Assembly (NCBI GenBank): GCA_903875575.1
Contig: CAIQWJ010000021.1
Coordinates: 1-64,000, forward strand
Source: an uncultured Acidobacteriia bacterium
Lineage (GTDB): Bacteria; Acidobacteriota; Terriglobia; Bryobacterales; Bryobacteraceae
Length of the DNA stretch: 64,000 bases
Reading direction: 5' to 3'
How positions within the stretch are numbered: position 1 is the first letter of the stretch; every line of letters begins with the position of its first letter. The translations under genes were made by a program, and so were the position numbers. This document shows positions 17,165 through 26,661 of the stretch, piece after piece. Below the pieces are notes generated by a model. It made no database searches. It saw only the letters and a program-made list of their open reading frames with translations, and was not told the origin of the DNA.

Positions 17165-18251
17165 TTTCGCGATTCCTTTGTAGCGTAGCGGCCGGCTCGG
17201 AGCCGAGCGCATCGCGTAATTTATCGCCGAACAGGCCGGGTCCAGCGGCGGGGGGCTTGTCAGAGGGTGCGGGTGGCCGGGGGGTATTTTCACCGGCCAT
17301 ATAGAGCTCTTTGCGCAGCACAACGCGTTCGAGCGGAGAACTCCAGGCGGTGAACAGTCCTTCCGCCATCGCACCCTTTTCCGCGGTGGCGCGCATGCAT
17401 TCCATCTTGGAATCCATGTCGTCCAGGTAGTGGAGCAGGAGGGCTTCCGGGAACAGCGGGATTTTGGGCGAACCGAATTCCAGTTTGCCGTGGTGGCTCA
17501 GGACCATGTGTTCGAGGAGGTTACGGAGCTTATTCGGAAAGTCGGGAAACGCGCGCAGTTTCTCCGAGAGCATGCGCATGGCGATCGGGATGTGGCCGAT
17601 GAGTTGGCCTTCGGTGGAGTAGGCGAAGCCGCGCTCGTAAGTCAGTTCGTAGATTTTGCCGATATCGTGCAGAACGATACCGGCGACCATCAGGCTCCAG
17701 TCGATGGTGCCGTAGTGGGAGGAGATGGGCCGGGCCAGGCCGAGGAGCGACAGGACGTGCTCCAGCAGGCCGGAGCGAAAGGCGTGGTGAATCGACTTGG
17801 CGGCGGGGGCGACACGATAACGCACGGCGATTTCGGGATCGTCGAGAAAGGCGTTGAGGAGTTCACGGAAGTGTTCGTTCGGAATTCCGGTGACAATCGC
17901 GCGGAGTTCGGTCCACATCTGGTGCGGATCGCGCGCGGAGGCGGGGAAGAAGTCCGCGAAATCGACTTCCGAATCCTCCATGCGTCGCAATTTGTGCACG
18001 ATGAACTGCGGTTTGGTGTTGTAAATCTGGAGCTGCCCGCGGACTTTAATGAAGTCATCGCGACCGAAGGTATCCATGACTTCGGCGACGTTGTCCCACA
18101 TGCGGGCTTCAATCTCGCCTGTCTTATCGGAAAGGCCGAGTGAGAGGTAGGGCTCACCGGTGCGTTTCTGCCGAATCTCCTTCGACTGGACGAGGAAGAC
18201 AGCGTTGGCGATTTCGTCCGGCTTCAATTCTCTGACGGTTGGGGATTTCAT
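17157..18251 (-). CDS. YhaM-like 3'-5' exoribonuclease (OB fold plus HD domain)
   Basis: With the ATG at 18251 the protein has 364 residues. Residues about 8-95 are an OB-fold nucleic-acid domain (AVFLVQSKEIRQKRTGEPYLSLGLSDKTGEIEARMWDN, then DDFIKVRGQLQIYNTKPQFIV). Residues about 150-310 are an HD phosphohydrolase domain: HHAFRSGLLEHVLSLL, VAGIVLHDIGKIYEL, then HMVLSHHGKLEFGSPKIPLFPEALLLHYLDDMDSKM. This order is that of YhaM/CBF1 exoribonucleases. The C-terminal 40 residues are Pro-rich and probably disordered. The start shares one base with the surA-like stop (TGATG). Ribonuclease function is inferred from domain order. Confidence 0.85.
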   Translation of the reverse strand: MKSPTVRELKPDEIANAVFLVQSKEIRQKRTGEPYLSLGLSDKTGEIEARMWDNVAEVMDTFGRDDFIKVRGQLQIYNTKPQFIVHKLRRMEDSEVDFADFFPASARDPHQMWTELRAIVTGIPNEHFRELLNAFLDDPEIAVRYRVAPAAKSIHHAFRSGLLEHVLSLLGLARPISSHYGTIDWSLMVAGIVLHDIGKIYELTYERGFAYSTEGQLIGHIPIAMRMLSEKLRAFPDFPNKLRNLLEHMVLSHHGKLEFGSPKIPLFPEALLLHYLDDMDSKMECMRATAEKGAMAEGLFTAWSSPLERVVLRKELYMAGENTPRPPAPSDKPPAAGPGLFGDKLRDALGSEPAATLQRNRENG

Positions 18252-19513
18252 CAGCGCGGCGAGCCGTCCGAATTGTTGGTGGGCGGAGCCTGTTTCACGG
18301 GCGTTACAGGGGTTGCGGCCGGAGCTGTATCTTTGACACCCGTCATGCCATAGGGGATCACTCCGAGCAGTTTCTTGAGATGGCGCTGATTGGCGACCTG
18401 GGCCTTGGTGGTAGTCTGCGGCATCAGTTGCGCGGGATCCTTCCACGTGGTGTCTTTTCCAGGAGCCGCGCCGGTATCGGTATAGCCGGCCTTGATCTGG
18501 AGGAAAGCATTCCGCCGAAGGGTGGTCAGGAAGTCGCGAAGTTTGGGGTCTGCGATGGGTTTGGTGAGGATGTTGTTGATCTGGTTTTTGGCTTCGTCGA
18601 AGCTGGCCTGGCCTTCGGGGACGTAGTCTTCCACGCGAAGGATTTCAAAGCCGGCACCCACCTTGATGAGGTCCGTAATGTAGCCCTTTTCCTTTTTGAA
18701 AACTGCTTCTTCGATTGATTTGGATAACTCACCCCTGCCGAAGGCACCAAGCATACCGTCGTCCGCCGCCGTATTGGCGTTATCCGAGTATTTGCGCGCA
18801 AGGTCTGAGAACTTATCGGTGCCGCTGCGGGCGCGGTCCAGCAGACCCTGGGCCTTCTTCTGTGCAGCGGCCACGGTTTCCGGTTTGCCATCGCCGGTTG
18901 AGACGAGGATTTCGCGGAGCTCGACGGCTTCCTTGCGGACGAATTCGGTTTTGTGCTCGTCATAGTACTTCCGCATGTCAGCTTCGGGAATGACGATGTT
19001 ACGCCAGACTTCTTCGCTGACCACGCGACCGGTGAGGAGTTCGTTCTTTTTGCGCAGGCGGAAGTCCTCATAGGACATGCCTGTGGCCTGGCGGATGTAA
19101 TCGTGGAACTTGTCGGGATCGGCGATCTTGCTTTGCGACTGTACGTCGGCGATGTAGCGGTTCAGTTCGGAATCGACGTTGATGTCCTTCTCTTTGGCCT
19201 TCTGGACCATGAGGAGGTTGTCGATCTGGCTCCTGAGTTCGTCGGCAGACTCACGGTCGAGTACCTGCTGGAGGGTGGCACCGGTCAGGCCCTGGGCGCG
19301 CGCGTCTTTTTCAATCAGATCACGGTTTCTGGCCAACTCTCCGCGGGTGACGATATCACTATTCACCTTGGCGACGATCTCTTCCACCACTTTGGGTGGT
19401 TCGGGGCGGTCGGCGGCTGACAGCGAGAAGGCGATGGCTAGCAAGACTGCGGCGACGCGGGTGACGTTTACAGGTGTTACTGCCGCGCGGGCAGACCAGA
19501 ATCTGGTGGACAT
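18251..19513 (-). CDS. SurA/PpiC-type periplasmic peptidyl-prolyl isomerase
   Basis: This 420-residue protein has an N-terminal signal (hydrophobic VAAVLLAIAFSLSAADRP), a SurA-N chaperone-like helical part (VVEEIVAKVNSDIVTRGELARNRDLI, then LRSQIDNLLMVQKAKEKDINV), and one parvulin domain around residues 195-295 (VELREILVSTGDG, FSDLARKYSDNANTAADDGMLGAFGRGEL, EILRVEDYVPEGQASFDEAKNQI). SurA of Escherichia coli has two parvulin domains; this has one plus a Pro/Thr-rich tail (VKDTAPAATPVTPVKQAPP). It probably helps fold outer-membrane proteins in the periplasm. It leads a chain of overlapping genes (yhaM-like, blaI-like, waaF), linking it with outer-membrane assembly. Confidence 0.85.
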   Translation of the reverse strand: MSTRFWSARAAVTPVNVTRVAAVLLAIAFSLSAADRPEPPKVVEEIVAKVNSDIVTRGELARNRDLIEKDARAQGLTGATLQQVLDRESADELRSQIDNLLMVQKAKEKDINVDSELNRYIADVQSQSKIADPDKFHDYIRQATGMSYEDFRLRKKNELLTGRVVSEEVWRNIVIPEADMRKYYDEHKTEFVRKEAVELREILVSTGDGKPETVAAAQKKAQGLLDRARSGTDKFSDLARKYSDNANTAADDGMLGAFGRGELSKSIEEAVFKKEKGYITDLIKVGAGFEILRVEDYVPEGQASFDEAKNQINNILTKPIADPKLRDFLTTLRRNAFLQIKAGYTDTGAAPGKDTTWKDPAQLMPQTTTKAQVANQRHLKKLLGVIPYGMTGVKDTAPAATPVTPVKQAPPTNNSDGSPR

Positions 19514-19695
19514 ATGTAGTTAGTATGCCAAACGAGGAGAGGAGGTTTCACTTTATGCAAATTTGACGGAAAGAATTTTCTGCGCGGCGGCTCAAACACG
19601 CTGTATGATCGATACGAATGGATTTCGTTCGCAACGTTGGTTGCAGGCACTTTCGGCAGGATTGTTCCGGTTTGGTTATTGGAATCCGGTCTCGG

Positions 19696-20001
19696 ATGGT
19701 GCTGGCCGCGATACTTGCGGCCAGTGTTTTGCTGGCCGCTCAGGAACCAACAGCCAGAGAAGTGCCGGCTGCGGAGAAGCCGCCGGCGGCGTCAAAGGCC
19801 CGACCGGGGCGATCGGCTCTGGTCGACGTGAATCACGCGACGCTGGAGGAACTGGAGTCGCTGCCCGGTATCGCGGAGGCGTACGCCGCGAAGATTATCA
19901 AGAACAGACCATATGCAAACAAGACCCAGCTTTCCAGCAAAGGAGTGCTACCTGTTGCCGCGTACGCAAAGATCAAGTCGCTCATTATCGCGAAACAGTA
20001 G
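19696..20001 (+). CDS. ComEA-like helix-hairpin-helix protein
   Basis: The ATG at 19696 gives a 101-residue exported protein ([18 protein letters not shown] signal) and is preferred over a start 26 codons upstream, which precedes the hydrophobic segment. After a Pro/Ala linker, residues about 40-101 are a double helix-hairpin-helix: [55 protein letters not shown]. This is the DNA-binding module of ComEA, which holds incoming DNA in the periplasm during natural transformation. No other competence gene is adjacent, and small secreted HhH proteins of this kind exist outside competence loci. Its end overlaps the next reading frame. Confidence 0.85.
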   Translation: MVLAAILAASVLLAAQEPTAREVPAAEKPPAASKARPGRSALVDVNHATLEELESLPGIAEAYAAKIIKNRPYANKTQLSSKGVLPVAAYAKIKSLIIAKQ

Positions 20002-20347
20002 TCTCGCGCTGACGCTGACTCTGCTGCTGGCAGGGCTGGTGCTGGCGGGCGGGGCGGGTTTTCGGACGCAGCATCTGCTGGACGATCATTTCGCCCGGTA
20101 CGGCAGCCAGTTTGGTGCCACTACCGCGCAGCAGTATCTGCGGCTGGCGCAGCAGTTGCGGGATGCGAATCCGGGCAAGAACATACTTGCCTCGAAACGG
20201 CCAGAGGGCGGGGGATCAAAATTCGATCAGAAAAAAGGCTGGTTTGTGGCTTTTGACGGCGATCTCACAATCCGCACGTTCTTTATCCCAAAGGACGGAA
20301 TCAGGTTCTTTGACCGGCAGCAGAAGAATCCGAAGCCGCCGGAGTAG
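19955..20347 (+). CDS. Small membrane-anchored or secreted protein, possibly barnase/colicin-D-like fold
   Basis: This frame overlaps the ComEA-like gene in another frame. An ATG at 19913 lacks a ribosome site; a TTG at 19955 sits 9 nt after AAAGGAG and is chosen, giving 130 residues. A basic N-terminus precedes a membrane segment ([19 protein letters not shown]). The rest reads [33 protein letters not shown], then [31 protein letters not shown]. The spacing of DHF-x-x-HG/YG-x-x-FG, YLRLAQ, and DG-x-IRTFF resembles small toxin or RNase-like domains (BECR type) at the end of polymorphic toxins. No immunity gene is apparent. The likeness is from memory of patterns and is uncertain; the gene itself is likely real. 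Confidence 0.6.
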   Translation: MPRTQRSSRSLSRNSSLALTLTLLLAGLVLAGGAGFRTQHLLDDHFARYGSQFGATTAQQYLRLAQQLRDANPGKNILASKRPEGGGSKFDQKKGWFVAFDGDLTIRTFFIPKDGIRFFDRQQKNPKPPE

Positions 20348-20515
20348 GGGGGGCCGTGGTTGTCCGGGGTTGCGACACGAACAACCGCACCGGCGTTGGG
20401 CGGGAAATGCACAAATGCGGAGCGGCTGGGTCCGACGAGTGACGGGTGAGATCGCCCCTGAATTTTGACCCGGGTTTTTCCAAAAGCCGCGCGCTGTGGT
20501 AAAGTTCTGGGTGAT

Positions 20516-21004
20516 ATGGCCTCACGCAGCGTCAACAAAGTCATCCTGGTCGGGCGTCTCGGACGGGATGCGGAAACAAAATTCACCCCCGGTGGAACGG
20601 CGGTTACCAAATTCTCCGTTGCCACAAGCCGGCGGTGGAAAGATAAGCAGTCGGGCGAATGGAAAGAAGAGACCGACTGGACCAACATCACGTTGTGGCA
20701 GGCTGAAAACCTGGCCAATTACCTGACTAAGGGCAAGCAGGTCTACGTGGAAGGGCGCATTCATACGCGCAGCTACGATGATAAGGACGGCAAGAAGGTC
20801 TATGCGACGGAAGTGGTCGCGGACGACGTGATTCTGCTGGGCGGACCGGGAGATTCCGGTGGCGGCGGCGGTCGCGGCGGAGACGAATACTCGCAGCAGC
20901 CGGTTTCCATGCCGCGCAGCGCCCAGGGTGGCGGTGCGCGTCCGGCGGCGGCACCTCAGGACGATTATGGTCAGGGTATTACTGACGACGACGTCCCGTT
21001 CTAG
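20516..21004 (+). CDS. ssb: Single-stranded DNA-binding protein
   Basis: Starting at the ATG at 20516 (MASRSVNKVILVGRLGRD), this 162-residue protein binds single-stranded DNA in replication and repair as a homotetramer. The OB fold covers residues 1-112 (GGTAVTKFSVATSRRWKD, ETDWTNITLWQAENLANYL, KGKQVYVEGRIHTRSYDDKDGKKVYATEVVADDVILLG). A Gly-rich linker follows, and the end is the acidic tip DDDVPF that recruits partner proteins. An earlier in-frame start at 20465 would add 17 non-conserved residues. The 168-nt gap upstream (20348-20515) shows no gene. Confidence 0.95.
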   Translation: MASRSVNKVILVGRLGRDAETKFTPGGTAVTKFSVATSRRWKDKQSGEWKEETDWTNITLWQAENLANYLTKGKQVYVEGRIHTRSYDDKDGKKVYATEVVADDVILLGGPGDSGGGGGRGGDEYSQQPVSMPRSAQGGGARPAAAPQDDYGQGITDDDVPF

Positions 21005-21030
21005 GCGGTTGCTGAAATAGTAAATTTGAG

Positions 21031-22253
<1,223 letters not shown>

Positions 22254-22303
22254 TTCCAGGTCTGTTCCGGTAGTTTATCCGCTAGAAAACAGAGACATCA
22301 ACA

Positions 22304-22615
22304 GTGCTTTTTTCACTATTATTAGTAGACCAGCAGCCCACGAATCCGATTGCATTGTTTGCGCCGTATCTGCTGATCGGCGTGGTTTTTTACTTCCTGC
22401 TGTTCATGCCGATGCAGAAGCAGAAGAAGCGCCAGGCGGAGTTGCTGAAGAACCTGAAGAGCGGGGATGTGGTGACGACGACGGGCGGGATTGTGGGCAC
22501 GATCGTGTCGGTGGAAGAAGACACGATAGTATTAAGGGTCAAGCCGGACAATGTTAAGTTACAGTTCTCCAGGGCAGCAGTCGGGGCGCTGGTTGGCGCG
22601 GACGGTCAGAAGTAA
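22304..22615 (+). CDS. yajC: Preprotein translocase subunit YajC
   Basis: This 103-residue protein starts with GTG at 22304, has one N-terminal membrane helix (FAPYLLIGVVFYFLLFMPM) and a cytoplasmic domain beginning QKQKKRQAELLKNLKSGDVVTTTGGIVGTIVSVEEDTIVLRV. YajC joins SecD and SecF in the accessory complex that helps SecYEG move proteins across the inner membrane. Position between tgt and secD supports the call. Confidence 0.95.
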   Translation: MLFSLLLVDQQPTNPIALFAPYLLIGVVFYFLLFMPMQKQKKRQAELLKNLKSGDVVTTTGGIVGTIVSVEEDTIVLRVKPDNVKLQFSRAAVGALVGADGQK

Positions 22616-22662
22616 GAGAACCCGGCTATAGCCGTGCAATCGGGACAAAAGAAAGAATAGTC

Positions 22663-24267
22663 ATGCAACGCAATCTGATGATCAAGACAGGTGTGATCGC
22701 GGTCACCGTGCTCGCCTGTATATTCGGGGTGGTTGGTTTTCCCACTTCACTCAAAGAAGCCGAGGCCAACGCCGGCAAGCGCATCCATCTGGGGCTTGAC
22801 CTTAGCGGTGGCAGCCATCTGGTGCTCCAGGTTCACGTCCAGGACGCCGCGAAGACGACGGCCGACGCGGTGATTGAGAACCTTCGCTCCGAGGCGCGCA
22901 CCCGCAATATCTCGGTAGACGGTTACGACCGCACGAATCCGGCGACGCTGCAGGAGACCGACTCCATTCAGATCAACATCAAGGGCGTTGATCAGACGAA
23001 GACGTCGGCATTCCGCACGATGGTTGCAGATAAAGCGACCGAGTGGATTCTGACGCCGGTCAATACGACGGACTATCGCCTGAACATGAAGCCGAGTGCG
23101 CTGCTTGAATTGAAGCGCAGCACCGTGGAACAGTCGCTCGCAACTATAAAGCGGCGCGTTGAAGGCATCGGCCTGACCGAGCCGACCGTGCAGGAGCATG
23201 GGCAGCCTGAGACGGACGCGGAAATCCTTGTGGAACTGCCGGGTGTGGACGATCCCGCCCGCATTAAAGATCTCATTGGCCAGACGGCGCAGTTGAAGAT
23301 CGTGGCGGAGAAGGAAGGCCCCTTCCAGACGAAGGAAGCGGCGGAGTCGTCCAAGGGTGGCATTCTGCCGCTCGGGACGGAACTGGCCGAATGGCCCGGT
23401 CATGGCTGGTATCTGGTCAACCGCGCTCCGGTTATTACAGGACAGGATGTTCGAAGCGCGAGCGCGCGGACGGACCCGAATACGCCTGGACGCTGGGAGA
23501 CGGCGTTTTCGCTTTCGCAGGATGGCGGCGACCGATTCCAAAAATTTACCGGAGCCAATGTCGGCAGCAATCTGGGGATTCTGATGGACGCACAACTCCG
23601 CAGCGTTGCTGTGATTCAGAGCGCGATCAGCGATCAGGGTGTTATCAACGGGCTTTCGAGCGAGCAGGAATCGAGCGATCTGGCTCTGGTGCTTCGCACA
23701 GGTGCCTTGCCTGCCGGAATTGAGTATCTGAACGAGCGGACCGTTGGTCCCTCGCTGGGCTCCGATTCGATCCGCGAGGGGATTTACGCAGGTATCGCAG
23801 GTCTGCTGGCGGTGGTGATCGTGATGCTGGTGTATTACAAGAAGGCTGGCATCAATGCGGTGCTGGCGCTCTTCCTGAACACGATTCTGCTGATTGCGGC
23901 ATTAGCTTACTTTGGTGCCACTCTGACACTGCCGGGGATTGCCGGTATCATTCTGACAGTCGGTATGGCGGTGGATTCCAATGTGCTGATTTTTGAGCGC
24001 ATCCGCGAAGAGTTGCGGGCAGGGAAGACGATTCCTGCGGCTATATCCGCCGGCTTTGGCAAGGCGTGGTGGACGATCGTGGATACTCACGTAACAACCA
24101 TCGTGTCGTGTCTTTTCCTCTTCCTGTTCGGAACCGGACCGGTCAAGGGTTTTGCTGTCACGCTGGTGATCGGCTTGTTTGCGAACGTGTTCACCGCTGT
24201 CTGGGTGTCTCGCGTGATCTTCGACTGGGAAACCAGCGGCAAGGAACTGACCGAGCTGAGCATCTGA
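22663..24267 (+). CDS. secD: Protein translocase subunit SecD
   Basis: SecD (534 residues) is a six-helix RND-like inner-membrane protein that uses the proton gradient to pull exported proteins out of SecYEG. Helix 1 is VIAVTVLACIFGVVGFP; then LGLDLSGGSHLVLQV (the D-x-SGG motif), a large periplasmic region with IKRRVEGIGLTEPTVQEHG and VELPGVDDPARIKDLIGQTAQL, and the membrane part GPSLGSDSIREGIYAGIAGLLAVVIVMLVYY with GIAGIILTVGMAVDSNVLIFERIREELRAG. It is a little shorter than E. coli SecD (615). A 169-nt gap with a hairpin separates it from secF. Confidence 0.96.
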   Translation: MQRNLMIKTGVIAVTVLACIFGVVGFPTSLKEAEANAGKRIHLGLDLSGGSHLVLQVHVQDAAKTTADAVIENLRSEARTRNISVDGYDRTNPATLQETDSIQINIKGVDQTKTSAFRTMVADKATEWILTPVNTTDYRLNMKPSALLELKRSTVEQSLATIKRRVEGIGLTEPTVQEHGQPETDAEILVELPGVDDPARIKDLIGQTAQLKIVAEKEGPFQTKEAAESSKGGILPLGTELAEWPGHGWYLVNRAPVITGQDVRSASARTDPNTPGRWETAFSLSQDGGDRFQKFTGANVGSNLGILMDAQLRSVAVIQSAISDQGVINGLSSEQESSDLALVLRTGALPAGIEYLNERTVGPSLGSDSIREGIYAGIAGLLAVVIVMLVYYKKAGINAVLALFLNTILLIAALAYFGATLTLPGIAGIILTVGMAVDSNVLIFERIREELRAGKTIPAAISAGFGKAWWTIVDTHVTTIVSCLFLFLFGTGPVKGFAVTLVIGLFANVFTAVWVSRVIFDWETSGKELTELSI

Positions 24268-24375
24268 CGTGGCAGGTTTGGGGTCCGTTCGGTGTGCCGA
24301 TATCCAGGGCCGCCGTTGCGGGTGTGATAGATTTTTTGATTCGTTGAAATGTAAAAAAAGACAGGAACAAACTGA

Positions 24376-24421
24376 CGACGACCGGTGTCATAACGATTGG
24401 CACAGTTCGGCCCGGTCGTCG
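24376..24421 (+). promoter_or_regulatory. Structured leader (hairpin) just upstream of secF
   Basis: A perfect 10-bp inverted repeat (cgacgaccgg at 24376-24385, ccggtcgtcg at 24412-24421) encloses a second stem (GTGTCA pairing with TGGCAC, loop TAACGAT). It ends 15 nt before the secF ATG, next to or within the expected ribosome-binding region (gggcgggcagtgatag). It could tune secF translation or separate secD and secF messages. The rest of the 24268-24436 gap shows nothing clear. Confidence 0.5.
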
Positions 24422-24436
24422 GGCGGGCAGTGATAG

Positions 24437-25663
24437 ATGGAATTATTTAAACAAACCAATTTTGATTTTCTGAAGTACAAGTGGCCCTTCATTGGTGCCT
24501 CGCTGGTGCTGAGCGTTGCCGGGCTGATCAGTCTGGCGATTAACGGCGGTCCCAAGCTTGGGATTGAGTTCAAGGGCGGCATGGAAATGACGGTCAAGTT
24601 CGCGTCAGAGCCGCCAGTTGAAAAAGTGCGCTCCGCGTTGACTGCGGCACTTTCCAGCACGCCGACGGTGCAGTCGTTTGAGAGCGGCGCGACCAATGAG
24701 ATTGTCATTGGCACCGAGGGCGGCAATGATCAGACGCTGGCGAAGAATCGTCAACTGGTACTGGACACGCTGTCGAAAACTTTTGGTCAGCCGGGAAATG
24801 GCAAGCTCGATCTGAATAATTCGAGCAAGTCACAACTGGCGGACCGGCTGCGGGATCCGTTACAGAAGGCCGGCGTTCAGCTTTCCGACCCGCAGGTGGT
24901 TCAATTGGCTGAAGCTATCACCACGAAACGTGACGGTCTCGGCGGAGTCATTACAAATCTTGACCAACTAAATGGAACCACCGGCTTGACACCGCAGGTG
25001 CTTACGGTGTTGAATCAGGAGAGCTATCTTTCGTCGTATACTGCGATGAGAGATATCCAGATTGTCGGCCCGAAAGTTGGCGGAGAACTTCGCAAACAGG
25101 CCGTAAACGCCACGCTGCTCGCTCTTGCCGGGATGTTGGTTTACATCTGGTTCCGGTTTGAGTGGATCTATGGAGTTGGAGCGGTAATCGCCTGTCTCCA
25201 CGACACGATCATCACGATCGGATTGTTTTCGATCTTCGGAAAAGAAATCACCCTGACAGTGATTGCGGCGCTCCTGACGCTGGTCGGTTATTCCATGAAC
25301 GATACGATCGTCATCTTCGACCGTATCCGAGAAAACAACCGGCTGAACAACAAGGAAACGCTGGGCGAGCTTATCAACCGGAGCGTCAACCAGACGCTGA
25401 GCCGGACTGTGATGACATCGGGTTTAACGTTCCTGGCTGTGATTGCTCTGTTTCTGTTCGGAGGCCCAGTACTACATGGCTTTGCATTTGCCCTGGTAGT
25501 CGGTATTCTGATTGGAACCTACTCATCGGTTTTCGTAGCCAGTCCGATTGTGTTGTTCTGGCATAATTTCGCGGACGCGAGAAAGAAGACCGCCCCGGTA
25601 GTGGCTACGGCACCGAAGCAGGTGGAAGAAGTACGCAGTAAGCAGGTGAGGAAAGTCCGGTAG
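24437..25663 (+). CDS. secF: Protein translocase subunit SecF (with enlarged periplasmic region)
   Basis: SecF partners SecD. Helix 1 is PFIGASLVLSVAGLISLAI, followed by LGIEFKGGMEMTVKF (family motif D/E-F-x-GG). The membrane part includes KVGGELRKQAVNATLLALAGMLVYIWFRFEWIYGVGAVIACLHD, TVIAALLTLVGYSMNDTIVIFDRIREN and NQTLSRTVMTSGLTFLAVIALFLFGG. At 408 residues it is longer than E. coli SecF (323); the extra length lies between residues about 85 and 200 in the periplasmic part, including GKLDLNNSSKSQLADRL and a Gln/Asn-rich segment. The C-terminal tail is basic. Confidence 0.95.
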   Translation: MELFKQTNFDFLKYKWPFIGASLVLSVAGLISLAINGGPKLGIEFKGGMEMTVKFASEPPVEKVRSALTAALSSTPTVQSFESGATNEIVIGTEGGNDQTLAKNRQLVLDTLSKTFGQPGNGKLDLNNSSKSQLADRLRDPLQKAGVQLSDPQVVQLAEAITTKRDGLGGVITNLDQLNGTTGLTPQVLTVLNQESYLSSYTAMRDIQIVGPKVGGELRKQAVNATLLALAGMLVYIWFRFEWIYGVGAVIACLHDTIITIGLFSIFGKEITLTVIAALLTLVGYSMNDTIVIFDRIRENNRLNNKETLGELINRSVNQTLSRTVMTSGLTFLAVIALFLFGGPVLHGFAFALVVGILIGTYSSVFVASPIVLFWHNFADARKKTAPVVATAPKQVEEVRSKQVRKVR

Positions 25664-25683
25664 CTGGATATTGGTCCAGCAAC

Positions 25684-25712
25684 TTGACATGCAGTGACGA
25701 GTCAATTAAAAT
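25684..25712 (+). promoter_or_regulatory. Near-consensus sigma-70 promoter for the tonB operon
   Basis: TTGACA at 25684-25689 and TAAAAT at 25707-25712 are separated by exactly 17 bp. The -35 box is perfect and the -10 box differs at one position from TATAAT. It lies 75 nt before the tonB ATG, just after the secF stop, and is the best-looking promoter I found in the window. Confidence 0.7.
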
Positions 25713-25745
25713 TGCAGGGCTGTTGACTTGCGGCTTGAAAAAATA

Positions 25746-25760
25746 ACAGCCACTGGCTGT
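25746..25760. promoter_or_regulatory. Inverted repeat in the tonB leader (possible operator)
   Basis: ACAGCC-ACT-GGCTGT is a perfect 6-bp inverted repeat with a 3-nt centre. It lies 34 nt downstream of the predicted -10 box, near or just after the transcription start, and 26 nt before the tonB ATG. It could bind a dimeric repressor or form a short hairpin in the leader; ATTTTC follows, so a weak terminator-like role is also possible. Confidence 0.4.
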
Positions 25761-25786
25761 ATTTTCAGTACAAAAAAGAGGGCACA

Positions 25787-26527
25787 ATGTTTGAACAGAC
25801 TTTCGTCGATGGCGTGGGCAGAACCAAGAGGCCGTACACAATTCTGTTGTCGCTCGCAATACAGTTTGTGGCCATCGGCATTCTCGTCATCATCCCGCTG
25901 ATTTATTTCGACACATTGCATGCGTCGGCACTCTCGGCGTCACTGGTGGCACCGCCGCCGCCGCCGCCACCGCCGCCACCGCCTCCACCCGCACAGGTGG
26001 TCAAGGCAGTACACGTGGTGAAGCAATTTGTCTCTAACACTTTTACGGCTCCAAAATCAATTCCCACGCATGTGCTGATGGTGACGGAAGAAGAAGTCAT
26101 GCCCAGCGCAGGCGTCATGGGCGGAATCCCGGGTGGGTTGCCCGGCGGTAGTGGAGTTCTGGGCGGAATCGTAGGTGGCCTGCCGGCCGCCGCGCCTCCT
26201 CCTCCTCCGAAGGCTGCTCCGCCACCCCCGAAGCCGACTGGCCCAATCCGCCAGGGTGGTAACGTTACGGCGGCAAATCTCATCAAGTCAGTCACGCCGA
26301 TTTATCCCCCGTTGGCGAAGATGGCTCGTCAGCAGGGCAAGGTGGTACTGGAAGCGACCATTTCCAAAGAGGGTACCATCGAGGATCTGAAAACGATCAG
26401 TGGACCGCCGCTGCTCATTCCCGCCGCGATCGAAGCTGTGAAGCAGTGGCGGTACAAGCCGCTTCTGCTGAATGGCGAGCCGCAGGAAGTGTTGACGACA
26501 ATTGACGTAAATTTCAGTCTCAACTAA
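25787..26527 (+). CDS. tonB: TonB-family energy transducer
   Basis: This 246-residue protein carries proton-motive energy from ExbB/ExbD to outer-membrane receptors. It has one N-terminal membrane helix (ILLSLAIQFVAIGILVIIPLIYF), a run of 13 prolines (residues 56-68) that probably spans the periplasm, a Gly/Pro-rich spacer (PGGLPGGSGVLGGIVGGLP...APPPPPKAAPPPPKPTGP), and a C-terminal TonB domain from about 165: LIKSVTPIYPPLAKMARQQGKVVLEATISKEGTIEDLKTISGPP...AAIEAVKQWRYKPLLLNGEPQEV. The polyproline tract is GC-rich repeat DNA (ccgccgcca) and could vary in length. It leads a five-gene cluster with ExbB, two ExbD and a TPR protein. Confidence 0.92.
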   Translation: MFEQTFVDGVGRTKRPYTILLSLAIQFVAIGILVIIPLIYFDTLHASALSASLVAPPPPPPPPPPPPPAQVVKAVHVVKQFVSNTFTAPKSIPTHVLMVTEEEVMPSAGVMGGIPGGLPGGSGVLGGIVGGLPAAAPPPPPKAAPPPPKPTGPIRQGGNVTAANLIKSVTPIYPPLAKMARQQGKVVLEATISKEGTIEDLKTISGPPLLIPAAIEAVKQWRYKPLLLNGEPQEVLTTIDVNFSLN

Positions 26528-26661
26528 GGGTTCGGGTGTAACGAAGTCTGGTGCGAAGAAGTCTGGTGTAAGAGTAGTGCCGATGTGCCGGGGCCGAACA
26601 AATCGGTATCCAGCTAAATGCAGTCAGCTAATTAAAATCAACTCGCAGGAGAAGAAGACAA

